The notes under the pieces were generated by a model. That model ran no database searches and was not told the DNA's origin. It saw nothing but the letters and a program-made list of their open reading frames with translations. Positions 10,001-20,700 of a stretch of 64,000 nt of DNA are shown in pieces. A program made the position numbers and the translations under genes. The DNA comes from Patiria pectinifera (taxonomy: Eukaryota; Echinodermata; Asteroidea; Valvatida; Asterinidae), in the NCBI GenBank assembly GCA_029964075.1, contig CM057135.1:30617366-30681365 (forward strand), given 5' to 3'. How positions within the stretch are numbered: position 1 is the first letter of the stretch; each line of letters starts with the position of its first letter.

Positions 10001-10779
10001 ATAATCAGGGTGTTGGTTTACGAAACATACATCAGAGACAATCAAGAGTAATTGTTAAGGCAGACACGATGGATTGAGAGTAGTTAAACGAGCGTCGAAG
10101 AGGATAGGACATTTATAATGAGTCGGGGGAAAACTAAATTCGACAGGAAAACTGTCAGATGGGTGTGCACGTCATACTTTTGAGAAGTGACTACATGGAG
10201 AAATACATCCCATGAAGGTGGGAAAGTTAACAAGAATGTTTCGGTCTATTTTCTTTGGATTAGCAGCAGATGTACGGCTCATTTTTTTAAAAGAAGCATT
10301 CACCGGTTATCATTTGGCCAAGTAACACAAAGACCTGTATTTGTTATGTGCTGGTCTTGAATCAGACGCCATCTCTCTTCAAACCTCCTTGAGATTTTCC
10401 CTCTTCAGTCAGTTTTCTTCAGAAAAAAAAACTGTACACAAATCAATGCAGCTGAACTGCTACAAAGATAGTTGATTAAGAGTAATGAGTTACTAAATGA
10501 CGTGGAGTATATTTCATTTGTCATTTGGCCGAGTCATGAATTGGAGCTTTTCCACAGCCCTGTCCCCCACTCTCTTTCTCTAGTCACCTCTGATAAATAT
10601 CCAATTTTCCCCCTTCTTCATAGGTATCAGCTGATGTCCATGTGCCAACCACCGTCTTTAAGGAACTTACATTCCCGGACCTCGTTTCCTCCGCACAGCC
10701 CTTATTACCAGAAGATACATCGTACTGGGAAGCCTTTGATAAGAAAAAGGAAAGACCCAGCGGTCATGATAAGAAGTGA
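3948..10779 (+). CDS. AASDHPPT: L-aminoadipate-semialdehyde dehydrogenase phosphopantetheinyl transferase (4'-PPTase), complete
   Basis: This cytosolic enzyme transfers the 4'-phosphopantetheine of CoA to a serine of carrier-protein domains (fatty acid synthase ACP, mitochondrial ACP, AASDH). Coding exons are 3948-4094, 4493-4727, 5396-5517, 6211-6429 and 10624-10779. They join in phase to give 292 aa, against 309 in human. The human family signature is clear throughout: GSVRWAF near the N terminus, NFNASH at residues 97-102, the metal-binding G-V-D120-V-M-K motif, and W168-x-x-K-E172-x-x-x-K176, the Sfp-type catalytic motif. The start is ATG 3948 or the adjacent ATG 3951; the second aligns better with the internal M of human MEGVRWAF. 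The human N-terminal extension is missing, which accounts for part of the length difference. The gene converges on gucy1b. No frameshift or premature stop was seen. Confidence 0.95.
4493..4727 (+). CDS. AASDHPPT: AASDHPPT coding exon 2 (residues 50-127)
   Basis: The acceptor is TTCATCTAG (AG 4491-4492) and the donor AGAG|GTGAGG, leaving one base of a split Gly codon. It encodes AGRLLIRK, the RTDRGKPYL CoA-site segment, the NFNASHAGDY motif and the GVDVMK metal site with Asp120. Confidence 0.95.
4994..5293. mobile_element. TTAA-flanked piggyBac-type MITE with telomere-like termini
   Basis: The element starts TTAACCCTAACCC (4994-5006) and ends with its perfect reverse complement (5281-5293). 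TTAA is the piggyBac target duplication, and piggyBac termini begin CCCT or CCCTA. Inside are GGAGGATT-rich subterminal stretches that also face each other as inverted repeats. At 300 bp with no open frame it is a non-autonomous element. It lies in AASDHPPT intron 2. Confidence 0.65.
5396..5517 (+). CDS. AASDHPPT: AASDHPPT coding exon 3 (residues 128-168)
   Basis: Acceptor TTTCAG (AG 5394-5395); donor TGG|GTAAGA; ends in phase 0. It encodes SIPEFF, the P-x-E-W segment and MFYRFW168. That Trp begins the W-x-x-K-E catalytic motif, so the intron splits the motif. Confidence 0.95.
5795..6065 (-). mobile_element. tRNA-derived SINE in AASDHPPT intron 3
   Basis: On the - strand the element opens with a tRNA-like head. 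A box-A-like TGGCCTAGCAGTTAAGAG lies at about 6054-6037 and a box-B-like GGTTGGAGCCC at 5994-5984. Next comes the 'cttgtgcccttaagcaagg' tail common in SINEs of marine deuterostomes. Box B has drifted from GGTTCGANTCC, so it is probably transcriptionally dead. The 3' limit is approximate. Confidence 0.7.
6211..6429 (+). CDS. AASDHPPT: AASDHPPT coding exon 4 (residues 169-241)
   Basis: Acceptor TTATCCCAG; donor GGG|GTAAGT; both phase 0. It starts with C-L-K-E172-S-Y-I-K176-A-I-G, the magnesium-binding catalytic motif, and ends at ALKRPDG, matching human ALRKPDG. Confidence 0.95.
6451..6582. mobile_element. Hairpin (foldback) MITE-like element
   Basis: Arms of about 55-60 bp face each other. 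The left arm begins GCCGTGTCCAACTCACTTGG and runs to GGAAGCCACT. The right arm contains AGTGGCTTCC and ends CCAAGTGAATCAGACACAGC. Pairing is imperfect and the loop is short. It starts about 20 bp downstream of the exon 4 donor of AASDHPPT. No clear target duplication was seen. Confidence 0.6.
6596..6743. repeat. Three tandem copies of a 52-bp unit
   Basis: Units begin at 6596, 6648 and 6700, each with TGTCCA-(T/A/G)-ATTTGAGT then CTGCCGCCCTCATTAGG or a close variant. The third copy is slightly shortened. A degenerate echo with 'gggcagtc' follows to about 6775. Confidence 0.8.
6744..10623 (+). other. AASDHPPT intron 4, remainder
   Basis: This is AT-rich intronic sequence without a recognised exon. 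It includes an 18-bp perfect palindrome CATACATGTACATGTATG at 9153-9170 and a long T-rich tract near 8655-8683. A pyrimidine-rich tract leads into the acceptor at 10622-10623. Confidence 0.7.
10624..10779 (+). CDS. AASDHPPT: AASDHPPT coding exon 5 (residues 242-292, stop)
   Basis: Acceptor TTCATAG (AG 10622-10623); the stop is TGA at 10777-10779. It encodes the conserved tail (F-x-x-L-x-F-x-D-L-x-S-S-A-x-P-x-x-P-E-D, Y/F-W), ending in a basic Lys-rich stretch. It lies 4.2 kb from exon 4. Confidence 0.92.
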   Translation, partial: VSADVHVPTTVFKELTFPDLVSSAQPLLPEDTSYWEAFDKKKERPSGHDKK

Positions 10780-12058
10780 CACTTTAAGAAGGAACACTTT
10801 ACCGGAGAGAAATGCCTGAGACTTGGACAATAATCCCTTGCTTGACGGCACGTGGACTCAATTTGAAATTTCACAGTGGAGCGCATCGAATCGATGAAAC
10901 CTAGGGACCAAATTGCATAGTTTTTCCTAGTTCTAATCGGTTAGAATGAAATTTTAATCCAAAGAGAGCAAGGAGTATATGGGCCAAGGTCTTCTAACTC
11001 AGTGATTGTCTCCTGTGACATTTACATCGTCTACTTGTTTTTTTTTGGCTGATGAGAGGTCCAGGAAAACGTCAGTCTTGTCATTCAGGAGACAGTTGGA
11101 TTGATGTGAACTGATCTGATCTGATCAAAGTTCAAGACTTGATAAGCGCCAGTAGTGCATTCCCATGTTCAATCTAAGAATGCATCACGAGCGAATGCAT
11201 TACCAGGATCACATGGGAATTGAACCCAATGGACCAGAAAGTAGTCACTCACATTTATTCTTTATAGTTGAGACATTTTTTTCTTAGCCAACTGGGCACT
11301 CGTTTTTTATTCTGCCCCAGAAACTACGTACATGTAGTTGTCAGTTTTTGTTATCCACTTTTTGTCCAATGCATCTTGAAAGAAAACATCCCGTAAGATT
11401 TAATGTTGGGTTTTGCCCTTCACCAACCCATTCATAATTCCATTTTATGAATATCCTGAACTATATCATTGAGGAGGCCTTGCTGTATTTCTGCCGTAAT
11501 ATATGATTATTAATTCACATTCATATTGTCAGTTTTTTTTTCATTTGTGAATCATCTTGTCAAAGTCTGGTGTGGTTTGATCAGATCAGATAAGCCATAC
11601 TTGCTTCTTTGTTGTCAAATGCCGGCCACTCACTATGATTGCCATCAGGAATATATCTCAGAAATAATGACTTTTCTAGAGTTGGTTCTAGATGGATGTG
11701 ATCTGTCACCACGAACACTGAACAAAAGAAGCATACACAATTCAAATTACATTTTAAAGTTTATTGCAATGGGATACCAAAGGAACATTACAAAGGGGAA
11801 GGGCTACAGAAAACTTTAATTTGTAAATCAAATAATCTAAACGCAATAGTAACTCTGGATGAAATACATGTACATCAAGCTGTTAACTATTACAATAGGT
11901 AGGAATATATCATGGTAACAAACCATGATTTTTTTTCAGACTTTTGTGATACCATAAGCTTTGATATCTCACTATTGCACTCATTTATAACTTTTTACAG
12001 AATACAAGTAGATTGATACAGTTTTGCTTCAACTTGTTTGACAAAAACTGTCAATAAA
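10780..12058 (+). other. AASDHPPT: Probable 3' UTR of AASDHPPT
   Basis: No further exon is seen after the stop codon. The first canonical AATAAA on the + strand is at 12053-12058, so the 3' UTR may run about 1.3 kb. A small CTGATCTGATCTGATC repeat lies near 11112. Confidence 0.45.
12053..12058 (+). terminator. Candidate poly(A) signal of AASDHPPT
   Basis: First canonical AATAAA downstream of the stop, in an AT-rich context. The assignment rests on position only. Confidence 0.4.
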
Positions 12059-12508
12059 TAACTAGGTAATCACATACTAAACTCAAAAGCATAACTTTTC
12101 ATCATTTGTGTTTGTTACCCTTGCCACACTAAATCATGTAATCAAGACCGCAATTCTGTATTGGAAAAATATCTTGTTTCTAATGTTACATTTTTGTTTA
12201 ATTTAGAGAGATATATTACACAAATAAATACTTTTATACATTTTTACATTAGATGAGACTGCTGTGCAGCTTGCCGAGGTGTTTAATCACAATACTCAAA
12301 TGTGTTCATTTGCTGACGCACTGTTATGCAGATTGTACAATATTAGACTTTTTAGAAAACATTAATATTCCTGACCTGAAGTATATAAAAGTCATTGCTT
12401 TTATTCGTTTCTGTGTAATTGTATCCGTTTCCAAGTGGTAGGGTCAACTGTTGTGTTATCCTCCAAAACTTCTAGAATCTGAATCAAACCAGTTGTTGTC
12501 GGTTACAC

Positions 12509-12514
12509 TTTATT
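12509..12514 (-). terminator. Candidate poly(A) signal of gucy1b
   Basis: First AATAAA on the - strand after the gucy1b stop (TTTATT on the + strand). A second lies at 12400-12405. This would give a 3' UTR of about 2 kb that includes the 123-bp minisatellite. Confidence 0.4.
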
Positions 12515-14558
12515 TGTGATTTCAACCATACTTTGTTGTAGCACAGCATTTCGCATGTACTATTCCTCAACTTACCCGCCATGGTTGAACTCATATCACA
12601 TTGCAATCTACCACTATGCTTGATCCAGTTTAGTCCGGTTCCAACCCGCTCTGATTCCTGACCCATATTCCTCTCAGTCCACCCCCTCATGTTACACTCT
12701 GGAGCCCCCCCCCCCCCCATCATGACACCCCTCCCCCTGCAGTGCTGGCTGATGTATCTCCCTCCACAGACACTCCTTCCAAATCCTATAATTCCGATTG
12801 AAACGTTATGATCCCCTACCCTTCTCTTCGGCTGGATTTGCCGTTCTGATTTAATTGACATTTGACAAGCGTGCCTTTCCCAAGACCCTGTTTTCATCTT
12901 ATAGGATTGGAGAAAAGGAGATTCCCTCCGCATCAGTACCTTTTGACTAATTTCGGACTCTGACGTCTTTCTGAAAGAGGAAAGCGTGGACTGAATGCGG
13001 CAGTAGCATCCCAGATTCTGGACCAAATTAAGTTTGGTGTCCTCCAGTTACTTTCGGAATCACAATTGGCTTTGAGAAATACTGTTAAGTCAAACTAACA
13101 AGGGAATAGCGCGAGGAGCTTGCAGCAGTAAATAATTGAATCTTCAAGCACTTGTTTGCATTTGCCCCTTCTTGTATGCACCTGCCACTGCAGGTGACTA
13201 AGGTGAAATCTGAACTATGGTAAAGGAATGCATCTAAGGCTACAAATGAGCTTTGTTCTGGTAACACCTGTGCCATGAGTGTATTTCAAATGAGAAGAAT
13301 CTCAGAAAGTCATGAACTTGAGGCAGTGTGAAACTTACTGTTACATCGACCTTTATGTGACAATGGTGATGGTTGAAAATGAGGGGAAATGGTAGTTGGG
13401 GATGCCATTAGCAGTTGGAAAGAGGCCAGAGGGTGATAATGTTGATAATGGTATAACAGTGCTGAAGATATGGAGTGAAGTAGTTTGGCAATTAGGAGCA
13501 GTTTGAAATTGATAAGGAGGATGAAGGGTGATGAGGAGGAGTCTGATTATCACGTTAGTGGTGATAATGGCGGTGATGGAGTTAGTGATTGGTGATAACG
13601 ATGGTGGTGATGGTGGTGGTGTGCAGGATGTTGGTGGTGATGGAGGGGATGGTAATGGCGATGGTGATGGTGATTATTGTGAAGGTAATGGCAGTGATTA
13701 TTGGGAAAGTGATGGCGGTGATTATTGGGAAGGTGATGGCGGTGATGATCTTGATTATGGTGTTAGTTATGATAATGGTGGTGATGATGTTAAGGAAGAT
13801 GGTGGTGATGGAGGTTATAGTGGGGATTATGATGGCGATGGTGATTATTGGGAAGGTGATGGCGGTGATAATCTTGATTATGGTGTTGGGTAGGATAATG
13901 GTGGTGATGATGTTAAGGAAGATGGTGGTGATGGAGGTTATAGTGGGGATTATGATGGCGATGGTGATTATTGGGAAGGTGATGGCGTGATAATCTTGAT
14001 TATGGTGTTGGTTATGATAATGGTGGTGATGATGTTAAGGAAGATGGTGGTGATGGAGGTTATAGTGGGGATTATGATGGCGATGGTGATCTTCATTATG
14101 GTGTTGGGTAGGATTATGATGTTAAGGATGACGGTGGAGATGGAGGTTATAGTGGTGGTGATGGTGACGATTGTGAAGGTGATGGTGTTGATTATGGTGG
14201 TATTATGGTGATAATGATGGTCATAATGGTGATAACACCACCCTGATGAGGTTGATTGAAGTCATTAATTGTCGTGGTGACGATGGCTATGGTTAAAAAA
14301 CCTTGTTTCCATACATCGATGGAAATGGTAGTGATAAACCTATAGCTATTTTCTTCCAGAGTGTCATCATTAGCCACCTGTCAACGCTGATTAATAAAAC
14401 ATCACTGCTTGAGGCTCCTAATTGTACCATTCATTGTTAATGAGACATCGAACAGGTGCTGATCATAACGATTGGGTCGGGGTAACAATGAACTTTTCAT
14501 TCTTGCTCAAAGTCAAATTGCTTATAATATATCGAAGAGCAAATTAATTGAGTGATGA
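12515..14558 (-). other. gucy1b1: Probable 3' UTR of gucy1b
   Basis: Region between the stop codon and the first canonical poly(A) signal. It contains a C14 run (12705-12718) and the GAT/GGT-rich minisatellite. A 180-codon open frame at 12484-13026 on the - strand has no family resemblance and runs through the homopolymer, so it is treated as chance. Confidence 0.4.
13540..14230. repeat. GAT/GGT-rich minisatellite with a 123-bp higher-order unit
   Basis: The block is built from GATGGT-type hexamers. Within it a 123-bp unit starting GGTGATGGCG repeats at 13732, 13855 and 13978 with very few differences, followed by a shortened fourth copy to about 14210. The third copy has lost one G. On the + strand the first 121 codons read as an acidic Gly/Asp/Tyr-rich frame, but a TAG in the second copy ends it. 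I regard this as a repeat, not a gene. Confidence 0.85.
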
Positions 14559-14703
14559 CTATTGCTCTGCTTCGCTCTGCTCCTCGCCCGCCTTCCTAGT
14601 CAGAAACCAACACTGCATCGGTTCCTTCCTACCCTTCATGACCACTGGTCCGCGGAACTCGAAGTGGAAAGTGGGGTCGTGGTTCTGGGGCTCCATCAAA
14701 CAC
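14559..14703 (-). CDS. gucy1b1: gucy1b exon 8 (residues 559-606, stop)
   Basis: Acceptor CTTTCTGCAG|G completes the split Arg codon, then [31 protein letters not shown], matching the human C terminus. It ends in an acidic, Gln-rich tail and TAG at 14561-14559. A GT microsatellite (14715-14730) sits in the acceptor tract. Exon 7 lies 3.4 kb away. Confidence 0.95.
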
Positions 14704-17700
14704 CTGCAGAAAGTACACACACACACACACGAAAGTAACAACCTCGTCAATAACCTTGTTCCCGGGGGCAGGCATTTGTATCTTGCATGTAATACCCCTG
14801 GGTAGTGGATTGGAATGCGTAGGTCTCATTAGATTGTGATTGATAACAAGTCATTGGTAAGACGATACCTAGATAGTTGATTGACTTTTGGCACCATGCA
14901 CTGACTATGATGCCCTCATTCTTTAAAGATTATGAACATTATAGTACTTAGTAGTGCAAAATATTCTTGGAAAGTTAACTCTCAGCATTGTTACTTTGTG
15001 CTACTGCAATGATACACAGCCCATCACAACATGCCTGCACTTGTTCAATCCCATTTAGCGGTAGACATGAAATTGAAGAAAAAAAATAGCGATACCGCTG
15101 CGCAGTATTTTCATATCGGCCCAGAGAGGTGTATTCTTGGAAAGTTAACTCTCAGCATTGTTACTTTGTGCTGCTGTAATGATACACAGCCCATCACAAC
15201 ATGCCTGCACTTGTTCTATCCCATTTAGCGGTAGACATTAAATTGAAGGAAAAAAATAGCGATACCGCTGCGCAGTATTTTCATATCGGCCCGGAGAGGT
15301 GTTTTCCCCTATAGTATGGGCATGTAAGTGATACTGTGCGTTACCAACCCCTAATACTAAGTCAGGACAGTGCACTCTCTTAGTGGACAATGAATGTTCA
15401 AATTGAATTTCGGAGGCTTTCACGGCGGAAACATCGTTGCCATTTGGCGCAACTTAATAGATAATGTAAACCCACTTAGGGCGAAATTGGCAAGACGCTC
15501 TATGTGTATTGCCATGTACGCAAATCGCTGCCATGTACGCAGTATAGGTACATGAGGAGGTCGTTCAAATCAATATAACCAAACTTTCTTTCTTTCCTAT
15601 GGGCACTTAATACTCCTTCTATCCCCTTGGCGGTTGCTGAGATCCTTGTTTTGTTGGATAGAGGTATGTTTGGCAATGTCCTACCCATGTCTCATGTTTG
15701 TTTTCTCTGCTCCGGGTAAAAGCATACTCTCTTGAGACGGTGTCAGCTATGTATTATCTTGGTAAATAATTGAAGCGAGGCAGTGGCGTTGCGTGGTACT
15801 CGCATAGAGAAACGAGAATGGCGTGAATGCATTGTGGTATTGTATACATCAGAATTCTGTGAGACATTTTTATAGGCCTTAGGGACATTCAGAGTTTAAG
15901 TACACATTCTTGGAACTCGGAGACAATGTCCTGGGAAAACTTGGTAACTTCGCGCTACTGAAACACTGCAGTTCAGTACAATATAGTGCGTAGATGCTTT
16001 TCGGTATTCATTTTGCTCGGTCTTAAAGTTTCTTGAAATACCTTTCTTCAAATTGAAGACATGATGATGTCTTTTTTTTTGCTACATAAACAAGCTTTTG
16101 CCCGCAGCCCGTGCGACCGCACATTTATGCACGATTACTAAGAAGCCCCATGGTTACAAGTGTTCTAATAGATCCCAAATTTGATTTGGGATTCATTTAT
16201 TCATGGCTAGATCAATACCAAACGTTTGAGCTTTCCTTCCACTGAGAGCCCCGCGCAAGTTATTGCATTTTAAATGGGATCGAATTACTACAATATCAGC
16301 GTATATCATGTTATACGGAGACTTTGGTAACGTCTAGGGCCAGGGGTAAATCTAAGACAATAGTGATATGAGAGGATCTGTTATTGTTGCGTTTGTTTCA
16401 TGTAGGCATCTCCATAATATTGATTGGAATTGCATCGACTTGACAGGTACAACCTCACCGTAAAATTTGAAGCGCGCGTATCGCACTGTTCGCTCGAAAT
16501 ACCCGGCAGAAACGTGCGTGAAACACTCCCTGCGCGGTTAAACATGTTCAAAACAACCTTAAAGATATCCCCGAAGATGTTGGTCTAAAGGATGTGAGAG
16601 TTAAGCAGAAATTGCAAAATGCCTAAGAAAACAAACGAGCGAAGGGTTGTTGCAGTCGGGCAGAAGACTTGTGGGTGTGAATTCGGTGTAGAATGTTATC
16701 AATCGTTCGGCGCCAATTTCCACTCATGCAGAAGAAGCCGCGCGTAGAAATAAAACGAAAACACGGATTTCTGAAAGCCGTTTGAAATGCTGGAGGCTAT
16801 ATGCAAGTGGGTTGAAGGTTTCGGCTAAATCTTCCTTTCACATTGTGTGAATAAAAAGGTTTTAAGAAAGTGAATTCAGGGCATTGGACTGTCACATTGA
16901 ATGTGTACAGGTAAAGTATATAGCTACAATAAATATGACGTTAACAGAAGTTAAGCTGAAAAACATTCAAAAGACAATGAAAGTCGGTTAGAAAAACATG
17001 CCTGAGATCATGTGTCATCTTTAAAGTTCTATTTTATTTGTACAAGGCCCAACAACAGTAGCCATCTCTTATGCACGTTGAATACATCATGGCACTCGTC
17101 TGTCATTGAATACAGTGCAACTTAAATAAATCAATCCTTCTAGCGACACTTGATCCCTCGTCAATGATAAAATTATATTTTGCTCCGAGCACCGTGGGCG
17201 AAAATGATATCAAACAGCACACCTCGAGTCCACAAAAGCTTGAAATCGTAACGGCGTATATACAAGACTTTGGTATAGCTGTTCTGGGTTGTCAGGCACG
17301 GCTATCGGCACGAGCGTCGAGGGGCTGTGTTTTTGTTCCCGCTTCGTGTTGAAATTCAATGCCGGATCGATCCACGTAACGAAACTTGATCTGTTGTCCA
17401 GGACAGAATATGTGATTTTTTTCTCCACTCTCTTCCCCAAGTTGAAGGTTGTGTGGTCAGGCGTGTTTCTCGGCAGTCTATGGCCGCCCTGCTGTCCGTT
17501 ATGCAACGGACCGGCTGCATAGTCCGTCACCACCGTATCGACAGGGTGTATAGATCGGGGAGGTGCAGGGTTTCCAACTGACATAGATTCGGAGCGGGAT
17601 ATTGTGCTTTCCTGTTGGGTTTGTGTTGCCAAAGGATCTGGAAGGTTTGGCGGGAGTTACCGCACTTTCCTCGCTATTCTGTCGATATTGTGACCTTAGA

Positions 17701-20700
17701 AATACAAACTGTACACGGGTCAACCTAGATTTGATCGCTAGTCCCCCTTATGTCGATTTTGTTTTGCGAATGTGAGTTATCCTGTCGTCACTTGTTACAT
17801 ATCTGTTAACAACACTTGATGCTTCCAAATAGGCCTACAAGACTCATTTTGGAAAGTGACAATAACTGGCGATTTCAAACAACATGTTTACAGATATATT
17901 CCCTGACTTTAATCAGAACATATTTATGCAAAATGGTAATGTAATCAACTTGTTGTGCCAGTATACATGTACATCATGATGTAAGCGACATTGAATATTC
18001 TGTACGTAGAATATGATAATTGGAGGTAAGATGCGGTTAAGATAGCTAGTGGAGAAAAAATGAGAGATTTTCACATCCCTGCCTGTGTGGATTTTGCGCC
18101 TGAACCTTGTTTCGAAGATAAACTGTATTTCCATACCTGTAGGCGTATTCAGATACATTGATACATCCAGTCTTGCCTGTGGTCTCAGTCCGACTTGTCA
18201 GGTTGACCGTGTTACCGAATAGGCAGTAGCGGGGCATGCGGGTACCAATCACACCGGTCACGACCTCACCACTGTGGATACCAATGGTTATCTGCAGGGA
18301 GAGCAATTGAAAGGTGACGGAGTAAGATATGAGATTGGTCTGGAGGAAGGGGCGTGTCATCAGGAGGGGGTGTCACTTTGTGCTGTCATGTTGTTCTAAT
18401 CTTTGTAGGCCTACGTGTGTTTGGTCTAGGTCCACAACCGTGTCTGGTCTTGTCATACCTAGATGTAACACCGAGCGATACAAGAAATCTACTATCCCAT
18501 CACTGGCCAGAATTTTAAAATAATATGTTAAATATCGGTCTAGCCTCTGTGATCTACTCTCTTTTGTAATGATAATTTTAAATAATGTTACACTTCAGTT
18601 TTAATCAGTAATGTCTTGTTTTAACATGTTTTTAGTAGTAATGATAATGATTAATTTCTTCCGTCATGCTTTGTACCTTTTAATTTACAATTTAAAGATT
18701 TATTGATTGTATGTTTAATACAATCAACTAAAATAAACTAAAATAACCTTGTACATTTAAATGTTTTCAGCCTGTGGGCTGCTTTTAATTCAAATAAATA
18801 AACCATAATAATAATATTTATTATTATTACCCTGGATTGGACATTCTGGGAGACATCCCCATAGACCTCTGCACAGAATTTTTCAAACTTAACTGTGCCC
18901 TAACCAAATATTCCCTTGTCCTTTTTCAACGAATTTTGGTATGTTTACTATTTAGGCCACGAGCAACAAATATAACCTAATTGCGACCATAAAATTGTGC
19001 CTCTAAAGGGGGCTGTGACATTAGGGAGACATGAAAATGTCTCCGTAATGACCGATATCTCCCATCGTGCGAAGAAATTACGATAACGTGTCTCCTTAGT
19101 GGTACCTTTACACGTAAAATAATAATAATAAACCTGCAATGGAATGATGTATTCTCTGAATATATCACAGGTAAAAACACGTCCTATGACGGCATTGCAG
19201 AAGGTTTGAAATGAACTTGGCAATTTCCTTTTAAAAAATAATCCGAAATTCTCATCAGTATGCATTGCTTCATAAACGTTAGGCTCATAAATATCATTTG
19301 TCCTATTTTGCAACACTGAATCGTTAGAAGGTATACACTTGATAATCCTCAAATGAAGATGTAATAAACTGTACAGAGAAAAACAGTTCTCGTGAATTCC
19401 CCTTCCACTGCCTTGCGCAGGCGTAATCGATCACATAAAGTTGTTTTCTCGTCCCAAAATATCCACGAGATGAGACTCGCTCTAGTTTCCAGGATAAATA
19501 TAGCAACGCTGGCAATGTATTGAAAGAAAATACGCATTGGGGCTGCATCTTCATAATAAAATATTGATTGTGCCGACCTGCCAAGTTTCTGGGCTAGATG
19601 CCTCAGGCCAAATCCGACCGCCAATGATTTTTGTTTATTAAACGGCAGGCTGAATTTTCTCGATAACACGATGTTGATTTCGTTGTTGGGCAGAAAATAT
19701 ATAATTGGTTTGCAATTGTTGGTTAAATTGCTCATATAGATTGGTAGATATTCAAGGAAAAGTTAACTCTTCCAGGGGCAGATCCAGGATTTTTTTGCAG
19801 AAGGGGGGGGGGGTGTTTCATCAGTAAATCAATGCTGAAATGTAGACAGGTTCTTTTCTCCGGACACTTGGCCTCCGTAAAATCAATAGGTAGATAGGTG
19901 AGGGAGGGTTGGGGTTGGGGCGGGGGTGGGGGGGGGGGGCTGGCTCCTACCATACTTTCAATGGGAGCGCTGTTTAAATCCGACGGTCATGAACACTATA
20001 TTACATAATAGTGTACACATAGGCCCTATCCCCGTACCCCAGCTGGCTCTGTCCGAATGTTGTGCACAGGCGGACATTATTACCGGTATAATTGCCATAT
20101 TTTTTTGCGTGTCAGAGCAGGGGTGGGGTTGTTTTCCCACTATTATTAATATATTTCTATTTAAAAAAATGAATCAGAGCGGGGCAACCCCCCCCCCCGT
20201 AATCATTCTTAAGATGAATATCACTTTCTCCCTTTTAAATTAATAATAGGCTAACTGTGAAAGTAAGAAGAACAAGTCAGAAATTCTTATCTTAGAATCC
20301 TTCTAACAAATACATTGATGTATTTGTTAAAAGTGAAATGTAGGTTTATCGATTATTTTGATACTTGCCTGTATCAATTATTTCTACTCACCACGATTGG
20401 TTCACCATCGACTGTGATGTCCCGCGACTGTTCCATAATCTGCAAAGCCATGCTCGCTATGCAACTTGCGTGCGTGTCACATGGCTCTGGGAGACCACTC
20501 ACAGCCATATACTTGTCACCCACCGTCTCCACCTGCCAATCAAATGTATAGTCAATGATGTAATTTTCTAAAATTAGCAAAACTGTATTGCTCATTTGCA
20601 TATGCATGCATATTCAAAGTTGTAGACGCGCACCAAATACGTCTTCCAACCAAAGTAAATGAGCCGCATCCTTAAAATAATCGTAACAATTATTATGGAA

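Noticed and set aside
13528-13893. 121-codon acidic Gly/Asp/Tyr frame on the + strand
   Set aside because: It is the translation of the minisatellite and is ended by a TAG within the second unit; no flanking gene structure.
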